Shown: positions 1 to 9,227, counted from the first letter of the stretch. The stretch is DNA of 64,000 nucleotides from RPQJ01 sp052035645 (GCA_052035645.1 JBPOHK010000016.1:1-64000); one strand, 5' to 3'. Numbers and translations: made by a program. The notes: a model not told the origin generated them from the letters alone.

Positions 1-218
1 CAGCACGCTGTCACCGCCGCAGCGCCGACAGGCGTCCCTTCCGGGTGGCTTCCAAGGGCCGTGCGCCGCGGGGTAGCCGCGCACCCGGCCGACCCGGCCG
101 GCTTCACCGCGGCCCCTGGAGGCCACCCCGGCGCGGGGGCGGCGGCCTGGGGGCGCACGGCCCTTGGAAGCCACCCGGAAGGGACGCCTGTCGGCGCTGC
201 GGCGGTGACAGCGTGCTG
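1..218. repeat. 67-bp perfect inverted repeat with 84-bp spacer
   Basis: Bases 1-67 are the exact reverse complement of bases 152-218. The spacer (68-151) is GC-rich and can fold further. The left arm starts at the first base of the window, so the true arm may be longer. No convincing gene lies in 1-302; the reading frames here are by-products of high GC. It could be a strong cruciform or transcript hairpin upstream of dapD, a dispersed intergenic palindrome, or a fold-back artefact at a contig end. Confidence 0.85.
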
Positions 219-302
219 CTGGGCCCGCCACCCTCGCCGTTGGCCACCTGATTGCGGCGCCGCGCTAGACTGGCCGCGACAGCCACGAGGTTCCACGCCG
301 AC

Positions 303-1139
<837 letters not shown>

Positions 1140-1168
1140 AAAAAGCCCGGCGCGAGGCCGGGCTTTTC
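1140..1168. terminator. Bidirectional rho-independent terminator
   Basis: An 11-bp perfect stem (1141-1151 with 1157-1167) has an A-run at its left foot and a T-run at its right foot. It lies between the convergent dapD and PEP-CTERM genes, so it can end transcription from both sides. Confidence 0.85.
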
Positions 1169-1190
1169 CAGGCTGTGCCTGCGACTGGCG

Positions 1191-1868
1191 TCAGGACTGA
1201 CTGCGACGCCGGAGCCCCGCGACGCCCAGCAGGCCGAGGCCCAGCAGGCCGAGCGTGCCCGGTTCCGGAACCTCGTTGCCGCCGCCGCCGGCCGTGGCCG
1301 ACCCGAAGGTGATGTCGTCGAACCCGGTCTGGTTCGCCGTGCCGCCGAAGTTGATCGAGCGAGCGGTGCCGGCGAAGTTCACGCCGACCGCCGTCCAGTT
1401 GCAGAAGCTGCCGCCCGGGTCGCCCGTGCAGTTGTTGAAGCCCTGCGCCGAGAGGTTCAGCGTGCCGAGCAGGTTGCCCGTGCCGTTGAGGCCGTCCCAG
1501 ACCGTCACCGACGCCGCCGTCGACGACGAGTAGAAGAACGAGAAGCCGGTGTCGAAACCCGCCGCCATGTTCAGGATGGCGTTGTTGGCGTTGAGGAAGA
1601 ACATGATCGTGCTGGCCGACGGCTCGTTGGCGAAGTTGCCGCTGCCGCCCGCGTCCGCATCGACCACCGCGAGTGTGTCGTTGGAGAACTGGATGCCGTA
1701 GTTCGTGCCGGCGCCGCCGTTGTAGAAGTTGCCGACGGCGTTGAGATCGCCGACGCCCTCGAAGTCGAGGACGATCACGGCGGCGGATGCACTGGCCTGC
1801 GCGAGCGCCAGACCGACGCCGGCCGCCAGGGCGAGGCACCTGGGCTTGCTGAGAAGGGTCTTGAACAT
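1191..1868 (-). CDS. PEP-CTERM sorting-domain secreted protein
   Basis: A 225-aa exported protein of unknown role. It has an N-terminal signal peptide (MFKTLLSKPR, then a hydrophobic stretch ending near SASA). The middle is a low-complexity beta-rich region full of G, N, S and T, with two Cys near residue 165. The end is a classic PEP-CTERM tail: VPEP, a leucine/glycine-rich membrane segment, and a final RRRSQS. PEP-CTERM tails are known targets of exosortase, which is usually co-inherited with extracellular polysaccharide genes; that agrees with the exosortase-associated ligase at 63036. The ATG at 1868 is chosen because AGGGAG lies just upstream and because the signal peptide begins there; a longer frame starts at 1940. 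Function beyond surface display cannot be inferred. Confidence 0.92.
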   Translation of the reverse strand: MFKTLLSKPRCLALAAGVGLALAQASASAAVIVLDFEGVGDLNAVGNFYNGGAGTNYGIQFSNDTLAVVDADAGGSGNFANEPSASTIMFFLNANNAILNMAAGFDTGFSFFYSSSTAASVTVWDGLNGTGNLLGTLNLSAQGFNNCTGDPGGSFCNWTAVGVNFAGTARSINFGGTANQTGFDDITFGSATAGGGGNEVPEPGTLGLLGLGLLGVAGLRRRSQS

Positions 1869-2067
1869 GTCGGCTCCCTGACTGTTGATCGTTGTGTGGT
1901 TGAGAGGGCTGACCGTCTGTTCAAAATGGAAGCAATTCACGTGCCATGCCCCGGCCCGGGACTGGCCATCGTGAAATCAACGTGTTAGGCGAGTGCGCCG
2001 GGAGCGGGTGTAAAGAATGTCGACGCCCGCGGGCGTGAGCAGGCCGGCCGTTGCTTGCTGCGGCGCG

Positions 2068-2772
2068 TCAGGCCGTCGCCGCGGGTTCGGTCGGGTCCGC
2101 GACGAGGTAAAGCACCTGCTCGGCGATGTTCTTCGCGTGGTCGCCGATGCGCTCGAGCCCCTTGAGCGCGAACACCGTGTCGATGCTCGCCTTCAGGAAC
2201 TGGTGGTCCTGCATCACGAACGACATGAGCTGGCGCAGCGCGGTGGCGAACTCGGCGTCGAGTTCCTGGTCGCGCGCGAGCACTTCGCGGGCCAGCGCGG
2301 GATCGGACTCGTCGGCCGCCCGCACGGCGCTGCGGAGCATCCCCGCCGACAGCTCGGCCATGTGCCTCAGGTAGCGTGCGACGGCGGTCACCGGATCGGT
2401 CGCGCCACCTTGCGCGACCTGCAGGGCGAAGCGCGCGATCTTCTTCGCCTCGTCCCCGACCCGCTCGAGCTCGAGGCCGATCCGGGCGACGGCACGCGCG
2501 AGGCGCAGGTCGTTCGCCACCGGCTGCTGCAGGGCAATGTACGTGAGGCTGTCCCGGTCGAGCCGCCGGTCGTAGTCGTTGATCAGGGATTCCCGCGACA
2601 GCACGACCTGCGCGAGCCGCGCGTCCCGCTCGATCAGGGCCTTCACCGCGCAGGCCACCTGGTCGATGGCGAGCCCGCCCATCTCGACCGCGCACAGACG
2701 CAGGCCGGCGAGGCTCTGCTCGACGGCGCGCGAGGTGTGGGCGAGCTCCGCCGGTGCGCCGGTCTCAGCCAT
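2068..2772 (-). CDS. phoU: Phosphate signalling protein PhoU
   Basis: A 234-aa cytoplasmic PhoU with two tandem three-helix bundles, each carrying the family metal-binding signature (LELERVGDEAKKIA near residue 100 and LKGLERIGDHAKNIAE near 205). PhoU links the Pst transporter to the PhoR kinase and keeps PhoB unphosphorylated when phosphate is plentiful. It is the last gene of pstSCAB-phoU, and its start overlaps the end of pstB by 8 bp, which implies translational coupling. A second, divergent PhoU is encoded at 8411-9154. Downstream (1985-2067) there is a short palindrome around 2023-2036 without a clear T-run. Confidence 0.95.
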   Translation of the reverse strand: MAETGAPAELAHTSRAVEQSLAGLRLCAVEMGGLAIDQVACAVKALIERDARLAQVVLSRESLINDYDRRLDRDSLTYIALQQPVANDLRLARAVARIGLELERVGDEAKKIARFALQVAQGGATDPVTAVARYLRHMAELSAGMLRSAVRAADESDPALAREVLARDQELDAEFATALRQLMSFVMQDHQFLKASIDTVFALKGLERIGDHAKNIAEQVLYLVADPTEPAATA

Positions 2773-3601
2773 AGCGGCCCGTGATGTAGTCCTCGGTCGC
2801 CTTCTTCGCCGGGTTGGTGAAGATCCTGGAGGTCACGTCGACCTCCACCAGTTCGCCGAGGTACATGAAGGCGGTGTAGTCGGAGACGCGGGCCGCCTGC
2901 TGCATGTTGTGCGTGACGATGAGGATGGTCACGCGGCTGCGCAGTTCGGTGATCAGTTCCTCGATCCTGGCGGTGGCGATCGGATCCAGCGCCGACGTCG
3001 GCTCGTCGAACAGCAGGATCTCCGGCTCCGTCGCCAGCGCGCGCGCGATGCACAGGCGCTGCATCTGGCCGCCCGAGAGCGCCAGCGCCGAGTCGTCGAG
3101 GCGGTCCTTCACCTCGTCCCAGATCGCCGCGCCGCGCAGCGCCTTCTCGACGCGCTCGGCGAGGTCGACCCGGTTGCGCAATCCGCGCAGGCGCAGGCCG
3201 TAGGCCACGTTCTCGAAGATGCTCTTCGGGAACGGGTTGGGCTTCTGGAACACCATGCCGATGCGCATGCGCACCTCGATCGGGTCCACGCCCGGACCGA
3301 CGAGATTGACGTCGTCGGGCCGCAGGTGAATCGCGCCCGAATAGCGCGTGTCCGCCTGCAGGTCGTGCATGCGGTTGAAACAGCGCAGGAAGGTGCTCTT
3401 GCCGCAGCCGGACGGGCCGATCAGCGCCGTGACCTGGTGCTCGGGGATGGCGAGGTTGATGCGCTTGAGCGCCTGGTTCTGGCCGTACCAGAAGTCCAGG
3501 TTCTCCGCGACGGCCTTGGGCGGATTGGCGCGCGACACGGGCCGCGACTCGACGCTGATGGCGAGGGGCGCGGCCGGTGCAGGCGTGGCGACGGTATTCA
3601 T
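2765..3601 (-). CDS. pstB: Phosphate ABC transporter ATP-binding protein PstB
   Basis: This 278-aa ATPase energises phosphate uptake through PstC/PstA on the cytoplasmic face. The Walker A is GPSGCGKS (about residues 62-69). The signature LSGGQMQR, the Walker B with LLFDEPTSALDP and the switch His (VTHNM) are all present, and the family mark YGQNQALKRINL sits at the start of the domain. The start is taken at 3601 (MNTVATP), leaving about 30 variable residues before the domain; a longer frame to 3664 runs into pstA and is rejected. Ten bases separate it from pstA, and its end overlaps phoU. Confidence 0.96.
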   Translation of the reverse strand: MNTVATPAPAAPLAISVESRPVSRANPPKAVAENLDFWYGQNQALKRINLAIPEHQVTALIGPSGCGKSTFLRCFNRMHDLQADTRYSGAIHLRPDDVNLVGPGVDPIEVRMRIGMVFQKPNPFPKSIFENVAYGLRLRGLRNRVDLAERVEKALRGAAIWDEVKDRLDDSALALSGGQMQRLCIARALATEPEILLFDEPTSALDPIATARIEELITELRSRVTILIVTHNMQQAARVSDYTAFMYLGELVEVDVTSRIFTNPAKKATEDYITGRYG

Positions 3602-3611
3602 CTTGCGTGAC

Positions 3612-4544
3612 TCACCAGTTGATCTTCTTGCGGAAGCGGTAGCGGATCCAGATCGCCACCGCATTCATGAGCAGCGTCATGCCGAGCAGGATCGCGCCGG
3701 CGGCGGCGGCGTTCGCCTGGAACGCCTGGTCGGGCCTCGACACCCAGTTGAACATCTGGATCGGCATGGCCGTGAATTCGCTCCTCAGCCACTCGGCGTT
3801 GAGGAACGGAAATTCGCCGCTCACCGGCGACGGCGGCAGGAAGGCGATGAAGCTGAGCGCGCCGATGGTGATGATCGGCGCGGTCTCGCCGATGGCGCGC
3901 GACAGGCCCAGGATCAGGCCGGTGAGGATGCCGCCGGTCGAATACGGCAGCACGTGGTCCCGGGTGACTTCCCAGCGCGTCGCGCCGAGCCCGTAGGCCG
4001 CCTCCCGGATCGCCTTCGGCACGGCCCGGAGCGACTCGCGGGTGGCGACGATCACGATCGGCAGGATGAGCAGCGCGAGCGTGAGGCCGGCCGTGAGCAC
4101 GCTCTGGCCGAGTCCGAACTGGTAGACGAACAGGCCGAGCGCCAGCAGGCCGTAGACGATGGACGGCACGCCGGCGAGGTTGGTGACGTTGATCTCGATG
4201 ATCCCGGTGAGCCAGTTCTTGGCGGCGTACTCCTCGAGATAGATCGCCGCGGCGACGCCCACCGGCAGCGCGACCAGCGCCGTCACCAGCATGATCATCG
4301 AGGTCCCCACCCACGCGGAGAGGATGCCGGCCCGCTCCGCCTTGCGCGACGGGAAGTTGGTGAAGAAGTCCCAGCCGAAGCGCTCCGCGCCGCGGTGGAC
4401 GAGGTCGAGGAACAGCGCGCCGAGCAGGCCCAGGCAGGCGAACAGGACGAGCAGTCCCACCACGGTGAAGACGCTGTCGAGCCGCTTGCGCCAGCGCAGG
4501 GCGTGCCGGATCTCGGCGAGGGTCAGTTCCGCCGTGGCAGCCAT
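3612..4544 (-). CDS. pstA: Phosphate ABC transporter permease PstA
   Basis: A 310-aa inner-membrane permease with six predicted membrane segments. Recognisable family elements are the early FFTNFPSRKAERAGI segment, the PSIVYGLLALGLFV helix and the EAA loop with SLRAVPKAIREAAYGLGATRWEV, which contacts PstB. It pairs with PstC to form the phosphate channel. The start is set at 4544 because its ATG overlaps the pstC stop (TGATG); the open frame continuing upstream of it is an antisense-like shadow of pstC. The slightly long N-terminal cytoplasmic leader (about 30 residues) is common in this family. Confidence 0.95.
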   Translation of the reverse strand: MAATAELTLAEIRHALRWRKRLDSVFTVVGLLVLFACLGLLGALFLDLVHRGAERFGWDFFTNFPSRKAERAGILSAWVGTSMIMLVTALVALPVGVAAAIYLEEYAAKNWLTGIIEINVTNLAGVPSIVYGLLALGLFVYQFGLGQSVLTAGLTLALLILPIVIVATRESLRAVPKAIREAAYGLGATRWEVTRDHVLPYSTGGILTGLILGLSRAIGETAPIITIGALSFIAFLPPSPVSGEFPFLNAEWLRSEFTAMPIQMFNWVSRPDQAFQANAAAAGAILLGMTLLMNAVAIWIRYRFRKKINW

Positions 4545-5470
4545 CAGTACGCCTCCCGGAAGCGGCGGGTCAGCAGGAAGCCCACCACGTTGAACACGAG
4601 CGTCATCAGCAGCAGGACGAGGCCGGCCGCGAAGATGCTCTGGTAGCCCACGCTGTCGTGCGGCAGGTCGCCGAGGCTGACCTGCACGATGTAGGCCGTG
4701 ATGGTGGCGGCGGGCTCGGTCGGATCGAAGGTCAGCGTGGGCTGCATGCCGGCGGCGATGGCCACGACCATGGTCTCGCCGATCGCGCGCGAGATGCCGA
4801 GGATGTAGGCCGCGGCCAGGCCCGAGAACGCCCCCGGCACCACGACCCGCAGGGCCGTCTGCAGGCGGGTGGCGCCCATCGCGTAGGAACCCTCGCGCAT
4901 GTAGCGCGGCACGGCCCGCATCGCGTCCTCGCCGACCGACGCCACGTACGGCACGATCATCAGGCCGATCACGAGGCCGGCGCTCAGCATGTTGAAGCCA
5001 GGCAGTCCGGGCAGGATCTTCTGCAGCAGCGGCGTGACCATCAGCAGCGCGAAGTATCCGTAGACCACGGTCGGCACGGCGCCCAGCAGTTCGAGCACGG
5101 GCTTGACCGTCTCGCGCAGCCGGTGCGAGGCGAACTCGGACAGGTAGATCGCGATCAGCGTGCCGAAGGGGATCGCGACCAGCAGCGCCACGCCCGTCAC
5201 CGTCAGCGTGCCGGCGACGAGCGGCAGGATGCCGTACTGCGGATCGGCGAACAGCGGCGTCCACACCGTGCCGGTCGCGAACTCGACCAGCGAGACGTGC
5301 TCGAAGAACCTGGCCGCCTCGGTCACCAGGATCACGACGATCGCGACCGTCGTGAACACGGCCACCAGGCCGGCCGCGGCCAGCAGCAGTTCGACGACGC
5401 GGTCGCGGGCCCTGCGATACCGCAGGTTGGAGACCGCGGACAGGCGGGCCCCGGGCTGCACGGCGTTCAT
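4544..5470 (-). CDS. pstC: Phosphate ABC transporter permease PstC
   Basis: A 308-aa inner-membrane permease, partner of PstA. It has an N-terminal membrane segment near residues 27-50, the periplasmic ADPQYGILPLVAGTL element, the GAVPTVVYGYFAL helix, and an EAA loop containing AMRAVPRYMREGSYAMGATR for PstB docking. The length is near the family norm (about 310-320). The stop overlaps the pstA start by one base. It is separated from pstS by 91 bp holding two stem-loops, which fits the usual pattern of much higher expression of the binding protein than of the membrane subunits. Confidence 0.95.
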   Translation of the reverse strand: MNAVQPGARLSAVSNLRYRRARDRVVELLLAAAGLVAVFTTVAIVVILVTEAARFFEHVSLVEFATGTVWTPLFADPQYGILPLVAGTLTVTGVALLVAIPFGTLIAIYLSEFASHRLRETVKPVLELLGAVPTVVYGYFALLMVTPLLQKILPGLPGFNMLSAGLVIGLMIVPYVASVGEDAMRAVPRYMREGSYAMGATRLQTALRVVVPGAFSGLAAAYILGISRAIGETMVVAIAAGMQPTLTFDPTEPAATITAYIVQVSLGDLPHDSVGYQSIFAAGLVLLLMTLVFNVVGFLLTRRFREAY

Positions 5471-5510
5471 GGCTTGATCCTTCCCCTACCCTCGCGCGAC
5501 GCGTCGGCCC

Positions 5511-5560
5511 GCGACCGGTCGTCCCGGTCGCAGGCCGCGCAAACCGAGGCTGCCGCCTCG
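5511..5560 (-). promoter_or_regulatory. Two stem-loops between pstS and pstC
   Basis: On the minus-strand transcript, 5545-5560 forms a 6-bp stem right after the pstS stop, and 5511-5531 forms an 8-bp stem (GCGACCGG with CCGGTCGC). Neither has a strong T-run. They probably stabilise the upstream pstS message or partly terminate before pstC, as seen in other pst and periplasmic-binding-protein operons. The role is inferred. Confidence 0.6.
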
Positions 5561-5561
5561 C

Positions 5562-6560
5562 TCAGAGCTTGGCCTCCATGGCCAGCAGCTGGTCGATCGT
5601 GATGCCGATCTTCGGCACGCCGCCGAACACGCTGCCGAGCTTGCCGTCCTGGAAGTGCTTGAGGGTGAGAGCGTACGCGTTCTTCGGCAGCGGGAGGTAG
5701 CCGACCTCCGCAACGAGGTCGCCCCGGCCGAGCATGAACTGCACGAACTCGCGAACCTCGGGTCGCTTGGCGGAGGCCTCGCGGACGTAGACGAACAGCG
5801 GGCGCGACAGCGGGCTGTAGGTCGCGTTGGTCACGTTCTCGAGGCTCGGCCCGACCGGGCCCTTGCCCGCGTCGACGGCCACGGCCGTCATCTTGTCCTT
5901 GTGCGCCGCGTAGTAGGCGAAGCCGAAGTAGCCGATGGCGCCCTTGTTGTTCTCGACGCCCTGGACGAGCGTGTTGTCGTCCTCGCTGGCGGTGTAGTCG
6001 CCGCGCGTCGCCTTGGACTTGCCGTTCACGGCCTCGGTGAAATAGTCGAACGTGCCCGAGTCCGCGCCCGGCCCGAACAGCATCAGCTTCTCGCTCGGGA
6101 AGCTGGCGCGGATCTGCTTCCAGTTGGTGATGCGGCCCTGCGCGGCCGGCTCCCACATCTTCTTGAGCTCGGCCACGGTCAGGGTCTTCGCCCAGGTGTT
6201 CTGCGGGTTGATCACCACGGTCAGCGCGTCGAACGCCACCGGCAGTTCCATGTACTTGATGCCCGCCTTGCGACAGGCCTCCATCTCCTCGGCCGTGATC
6301 GGCCGCGAGGCGTTGGAGATGTCGGTCTCGCCGCGGCAGAACTTCTTGAAGCCGCCGCCGGTGCCCGACACGCCGACCGTCACGCGGACCTTGCCGCGCT
6401 TCTGGATCTGGAACTCCTCGGCATAGGCCTCGGAGATCGGGAAGACCGTGCTGGAGCCGTCGATCTTGATCGCCGCCTGGGCCTGTGCGCGGGCCGGGAG
6501 AGCCAGCGTCGCGACGCCGGCGAGCAATGCGGGAAGCGCCAACTTCTGCCACAACTTCAT
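5562..6560 (-). CDS. pstS: Periplasmic phosphate-binding protein PstS
   Basis: A 332-aa high-affinity phosphate-binding protein. The signal peptide (MKLWQKLALP, hydrophobic core, AQAQA) is followed by the ligand loop IDGSSTVFPISEAYAEEF. Later come the SGTGGGFKKFCRGETDISNASR and GADSGTFDYFTEAVNG phosphate-binding segments, where Ser, Arg, Asp and Thr ligands are expected. It delivers phosphate to PstCAB in the periplasm. It is the first gene of pstSCAB-phoU, with a consensus Pho box about 75 bp upstream, so induction by PhoB under phosphate starvation is expected. The open frame running upstream into dapE is antisense and ignored. Confidence 0.96.
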   Translation of the reverse strand: MKLWQKLALPALLAGVATLALPARAQAQAAIKIDGSSTVFPISEAYAEEFQIQKRGKVRVTVGVSGTGGGFKKFCRGETDISNASRPITAEEMEACRKAGIKYMELPVAFDALTVVINPQNTWAKTLTVAELKKMWEPAAQGRITNWKQIRASFPSEKLMLFGPGADSGTFDYFTEAVNGKSKATRGDYTASEDDNTLVQGVENNKGAIGYFGFAYYAAHKDKMTAVAVDAGKGPVGPSLENVTNATYSPLSRPLFVYVREASAKRPEVREFVQFMLGRGDLVAEVGYLPLPKNAYALTLKHFQDGKLGSVFGGVPKIGITIDQLLAMEAKL

Positions 6561-6635
6561 GGAGTTAACCCTCGTCTGGTGAACGGGAGGAGAGCCACGG
6601 GGGCTCCTCGACTGGGCGGCAGTTTGCGCAGGGTC

Positions 6636-6654
6636 TGTGACAGGAATGTGACAT
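6636..6654 (-). promoter_or_regulatory. Pho box upstream of pstS
   Basis: Read on the minus strand the site is ATGTCACATTCCTGTCACA: two TGTCACA repeats spaced 11 bp apart, matching the PhoB consensus of CTGTCAT-like repeats. It lies in the divergent pstS-dapE intergenic region, oriented to activate pstS. Confidence 0.88.
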
Positions 6655-6666
6655 GCCAGAAAATCC

Positions 6667-6694
6667 TTGTCGCCCCGGCGCGCCTTGGTTATAC
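6667..6694 (+). promoter_or_regulatory. Possible sigma-70 promoter of dapE
   Basis: TTGTCG (6667-6672), a 16-bp spacer and TTATAC (6689-6694) lie about 50 bp before the dapE start. The matches are moderate, but TTATAC stands out in this GC-rich sequence. Confidence 0.4.
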
Positions 6695-6746
6695 AGGCCC
6701 GCCCGCCCGCACCGGCAGGCCCCTTCGTCCCTCGTACGACAAGCCC

Positions 6747-7883
6747 ATGACAGCCACGCTCGAACTCACCCAGGAACTGTTGCGCCGCCCGTCGATCAGC
6801 CCGGAGGACCACGGCTGCCTGCAGGTCATCGCGGCCCGGCTGGCGCCCCTGGGATTTCGCGTCGAGCCGCTGGCCTTCGGTCCCGTGGCCAACCTGTGGG
6901 CCCGCCGCGGCGAGGCCGCCCCGGTCCTGTGCTTCGCCGGCCACACGGACGTGGTACCGACGGGCCCGCGCGAGGAGTGGCGGACCGACCCGTTCGAGCC
7001 GCTGGTGCGCGACGGCGTCCTCTACGGCCGCGGCGCCGCCGACATGAAGAGCGGGCTCGCTGCGATGGTCACGGCTCTCGAGCGCTTCGTCGCCCGCCAC
7101 CCGGACCACCGGGGCTCGCTCGCCGTGCTGTTCACGAGCGACGAGGAAGGCCCGTCGGTCGACGGCACCCGCCGGGTCGTCGAGGTGCTCGAGGCGCGCA
7201 ACGAGAAGATCGACTGGTGCGTGGTCGGCGAGCCCACCAGCGGCGAGGTGTTCGGCGACACGATCAAGGTCGGCCGGCGCGGCTCGCTCTCGGGCCGCCT
7301 CACGGTGCACGGCGTGCAGGGGCACATCGCCTATCCGCAGCTCGCCGACAACCCGGTGCACGGCTTCGCACCGGCGATGGCCGAACTCGTGGCGACCCAG
7401 TGGGACGCCGGCAACGAGTTCTTCCAGCCGACGTCCTTCCAGATCTCGAACATCTCGGCCGGCACGGGCGCCCCGAACGTGATCCCGGGCGAGCTGAAGG
7501 TGCGACTCAACCTGCGCTTCTCGACCGAGCAGACGGTCGAGGCGCTGCAGAAGCGCGTCACCGCCATCCTCGACCGGCACCGCGTGAACTACTCGATCGA
7601 GTGGTTCGTCTCCGGCCTGCCCTTCCTGACCCGCCCCGGCGTGCTGACCGGGGCGGTCGAGCGTGCCGTCGAGGAGACCACCGGACAGAAGCCGGCCTAT
7701 TCGACGACGGGGGGCACGTCCGACGGCCGCTTCATCGCCCCGACGGGCGCCCAGGTCGTCGAACTCGGCGTCGGCAATGCGACGATCCACAAGGTGAACG
7801 AGTGCGTCCGCGTGGCGGACATCGAGCTGCTGAGCCGCGCCTACGAGCGCGTCATGGAGCTGCTGCTCGCGCGCGGGCGGTGA
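6747..7883 (+). CDS. dapE: Succinyl-diaminopimelate desuccinylase
   Basis: DapE is a dinuclear zinc hydrolase releasing succinate from N-succinyl-LL-diaminopimelate in lysine/cell-wall synthesis. The 378-aa protein has the M20 family metal ligands: H66 and D68 in FAGHTDVVPTG, D99 in GRGAADMKSG, the catalytic E133/E134 in FTSDEEG, and a late His in GNATIHKVNE. The substrate-specific GTSDGRFIAP segment is also intact. The start at 6747 gives the standard length; the long frame upstream is a shadow of pstS. It is divergent from pstS and meets dsbB tail to tail with only 3 bp between the stops. Confidence 0.96.
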   Translation: MTATLELTQELLRRPSISPEDHGCLQVIAARLAPLGFRVEPLAFGPVANLWARRGEAAPVLCFAGHTDVVPTGPREEWRTDPFEPLVRDGVLYGRGAADMKSGLAAMVTALERFVARHPDHRGSLAVLFTSDEEGPSVDGTRRVVEVLEARNEKIDWCVVGEPTSGEVFGDTIKVGRRGSLSGRLTVHGVQGHIAYPQLADNPVHGFAPAMAELVATQWDAGNEFFQPTSFQISNISAGTGAPNVIPGELKVRLNLRFSTEQTVEALQKRVTAILDRHRVNYSIEWFVSGLPFLTRPGVLTGAVERAVEETTGQKPAYSTTGGTSDGRFIAPTGAQVVELGVGNATIHKVNECVRVADIELLSRAYERVMELLLARGR

Positions 7884-7886
7884 CCG

Positions 7887-8414
7887 TCAGGCGCGGGCGG
7901 GCTCGCGCTTGATGAAATTGACCCACACCGCCCAGCTGCTCACGACCACGAGGCTCATCAGCACCCAGGTCGGCATGTTCAGGCCGAGGAACATCCAGTC
8001 GACCTTGGCGCACTCGCCGGAACCCTTGAGCACCTTCGCCAGCACCTCGTGCCAGGGCAGCACGTCCATCATGTAGTCGAGGCTGGCGCCGCACTCGGCC
8101 ACCGTGCCCGCGGGCTGGGCGATGATCCACATCTGGCGCGCCGCGACGGCCATGCCGAACAGCGCGACGAGATCGATCAGCGCCCCGTACACCCGGGCTC
8201 CGACGCCCCGGGGATCGTGCAGCGCCGCGAGCAGGAACAGCACGCAGATCACGAACACCGAGACGCGCTGCAGGATGCACAGCGGGCAAGGTTCGAGCTT
8301 CAGGCCGTACTGGCAGAACAGCGAATAGCCGAGCAGGCCGAGGCACGCGAGGAACCCGAGCAGGTTGCCCTGCCGGCGGGTCAGGCCGGAAAGAAACGCG
8401 ACGATCGAACTCAA
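7887..8414 (-). CDS. dsbB: Disulfide bond formation protein DsbB
   Basis: DsbB reoxidises periplasmic DsbA and passes the electrons to quinone. The 175-aa protein has four membrane segments, the first redox pair C43-P-L-C46 after helix 1, and a second periplasmic loop with C108 and C135. No ATG is available. The start is assigned to TTG (8412-8414), preceded by GGGAG and overlapping the stop of the upstream phoU-like gene (TTGA), so translation is probably coupled to that gene. Pairing of dsbB with a phoU paralogue is unexpected; the two products have no known common pathway. Confidence 0.9.
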   Translation of the reverse strand: MSSIVAFLSGLTRRQGNLLGFLACLGLLGYSLFCQYGLKLEPCPLCILQRVSVFVICVLFLLAALHDPRGVGARVYGALIDLVALFGMAVAARQMWIIAQPAGTVAECGASLDYMMDVLPWHEVLAKVLKGSGECAKVDWMFLGLNMPTWVLMSLVVVSSWAVWVNFIKREPARA

Positions 8415-9154
8415 CCCTGGCTCCCGGTGCGTGCCGTGCGCAAGGCCGAGATCTGCTGCTCGACGTCCTCGATCGAGAGGTGACGGACGTCCTTGCCGAG
8501 CACCATGTAGATTACGTACTCGCAGATGTTCTTGGCATGGTCGCCGATGCGCTCGAGGGCACGGGCGACCCAGAGCACGTCGAGCGCACGACGGATGGTG
8601 CGCGGATCTTCCATCATGAACGTGATGCACTGGCGCTGGATCGCCTCGTACTCCTCGTCGACCAGGCGGTCCTTGCGGGCCACGGTCAGCGCCGCCTCGG
8701 TGTCCAGCCGCGCGAAGGCATCGAGGGCCCCGCGCACCATCTCGGCCACCAGGCCGCCGATGTGCTTCAGCTCACGGTAGCGATCGACCGTGCGGTCGAG
8801 GCTCGCGAGCCGCGCGGCGGTGTGTCCGAGCTTCTCGGTTTCGTCGCCGATGCGCTCGAGGTCCGTGATGGTCTTGATCACCGCCACGATCAGCCTGAGG
8901 TCCGACGCCGTCGGCGCGCGCGTCGCGAGGATGCGGCTGCAGTCGTCGTCGATCGAGACCTCCATGGCGTTGACCTTGTGGTCCAGACGCGCGACCTCTT
9001 CCCCGAGCCGGCTGTCGCCGTCGACCAGCGCCTTGACCCCGTTCTGCAGCTGCTGCTCGACGAGGCCGCCCATCTGCAGCACGGCCGTGCGCACGCCCTC
9101 GAGATCGGCGTTGTAGCGGCTGTGGATGTGGTGGGAGAGGTCGGAGGTTTCCAT
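8411..9154 (-). CDS. phoU: Second PhoU-family protein
   Basis: A 247-aa PhoU-type protein with both three-helix bundles and both metal-site signatures (TDLERIGDETEKLGH near residue 97 and ALERIGDHAKNICEY near 210). It is clearly diverged from the PhoU at 2068 and has a longer C-terminal tail. GGAG precedes its ATG. It lies downstream of the porin, past a hairpin terminator, so it probably has its own promoter; no clear Pho box was found within 50 bp of its start. Several genomes carry two PhoU proteins with partly separate roles in phosphate signalling; which of these two works with PstB and PhoR cannot be told from sequence. Confidence 0.92.
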   Translation of the reverse strand: METSDLSHHIHSRYNADLEGVRTAVLQMGGLVEQQLQNGVKALVDGDSRLGEEVARLDHKVNAMEVSIDDDCSRILATRAPTASDLRLIVAVIKTITDLERIGDETEKLGHTAARLASLDRTVDRYRELKHIGGLVAEMVRGALDAFARLDTEAALTVARKDRLVDEEYEAIQRQCITFMMEDPRTIRRALDVLWVARALERIGDHAKNICEYVIYMVLGKDVRHLSIEDVEQQISALRTARTGSQG

Positions 9155-9227
9155 GCGGTGCTCCAGCGTCGCGTGTTGTACAGGACCGCCGCTGTGGCGG
9201 CAAGTTCAGGCGTGGACCAAAGAAAAG

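Noticed and set aside
2023..2036. The palindrome ACGCCCGCGGGCGT downstream of phoU as a terminator
   Set aside because: There is no loop and no T-run; short GC palindromes are expected by chance here.
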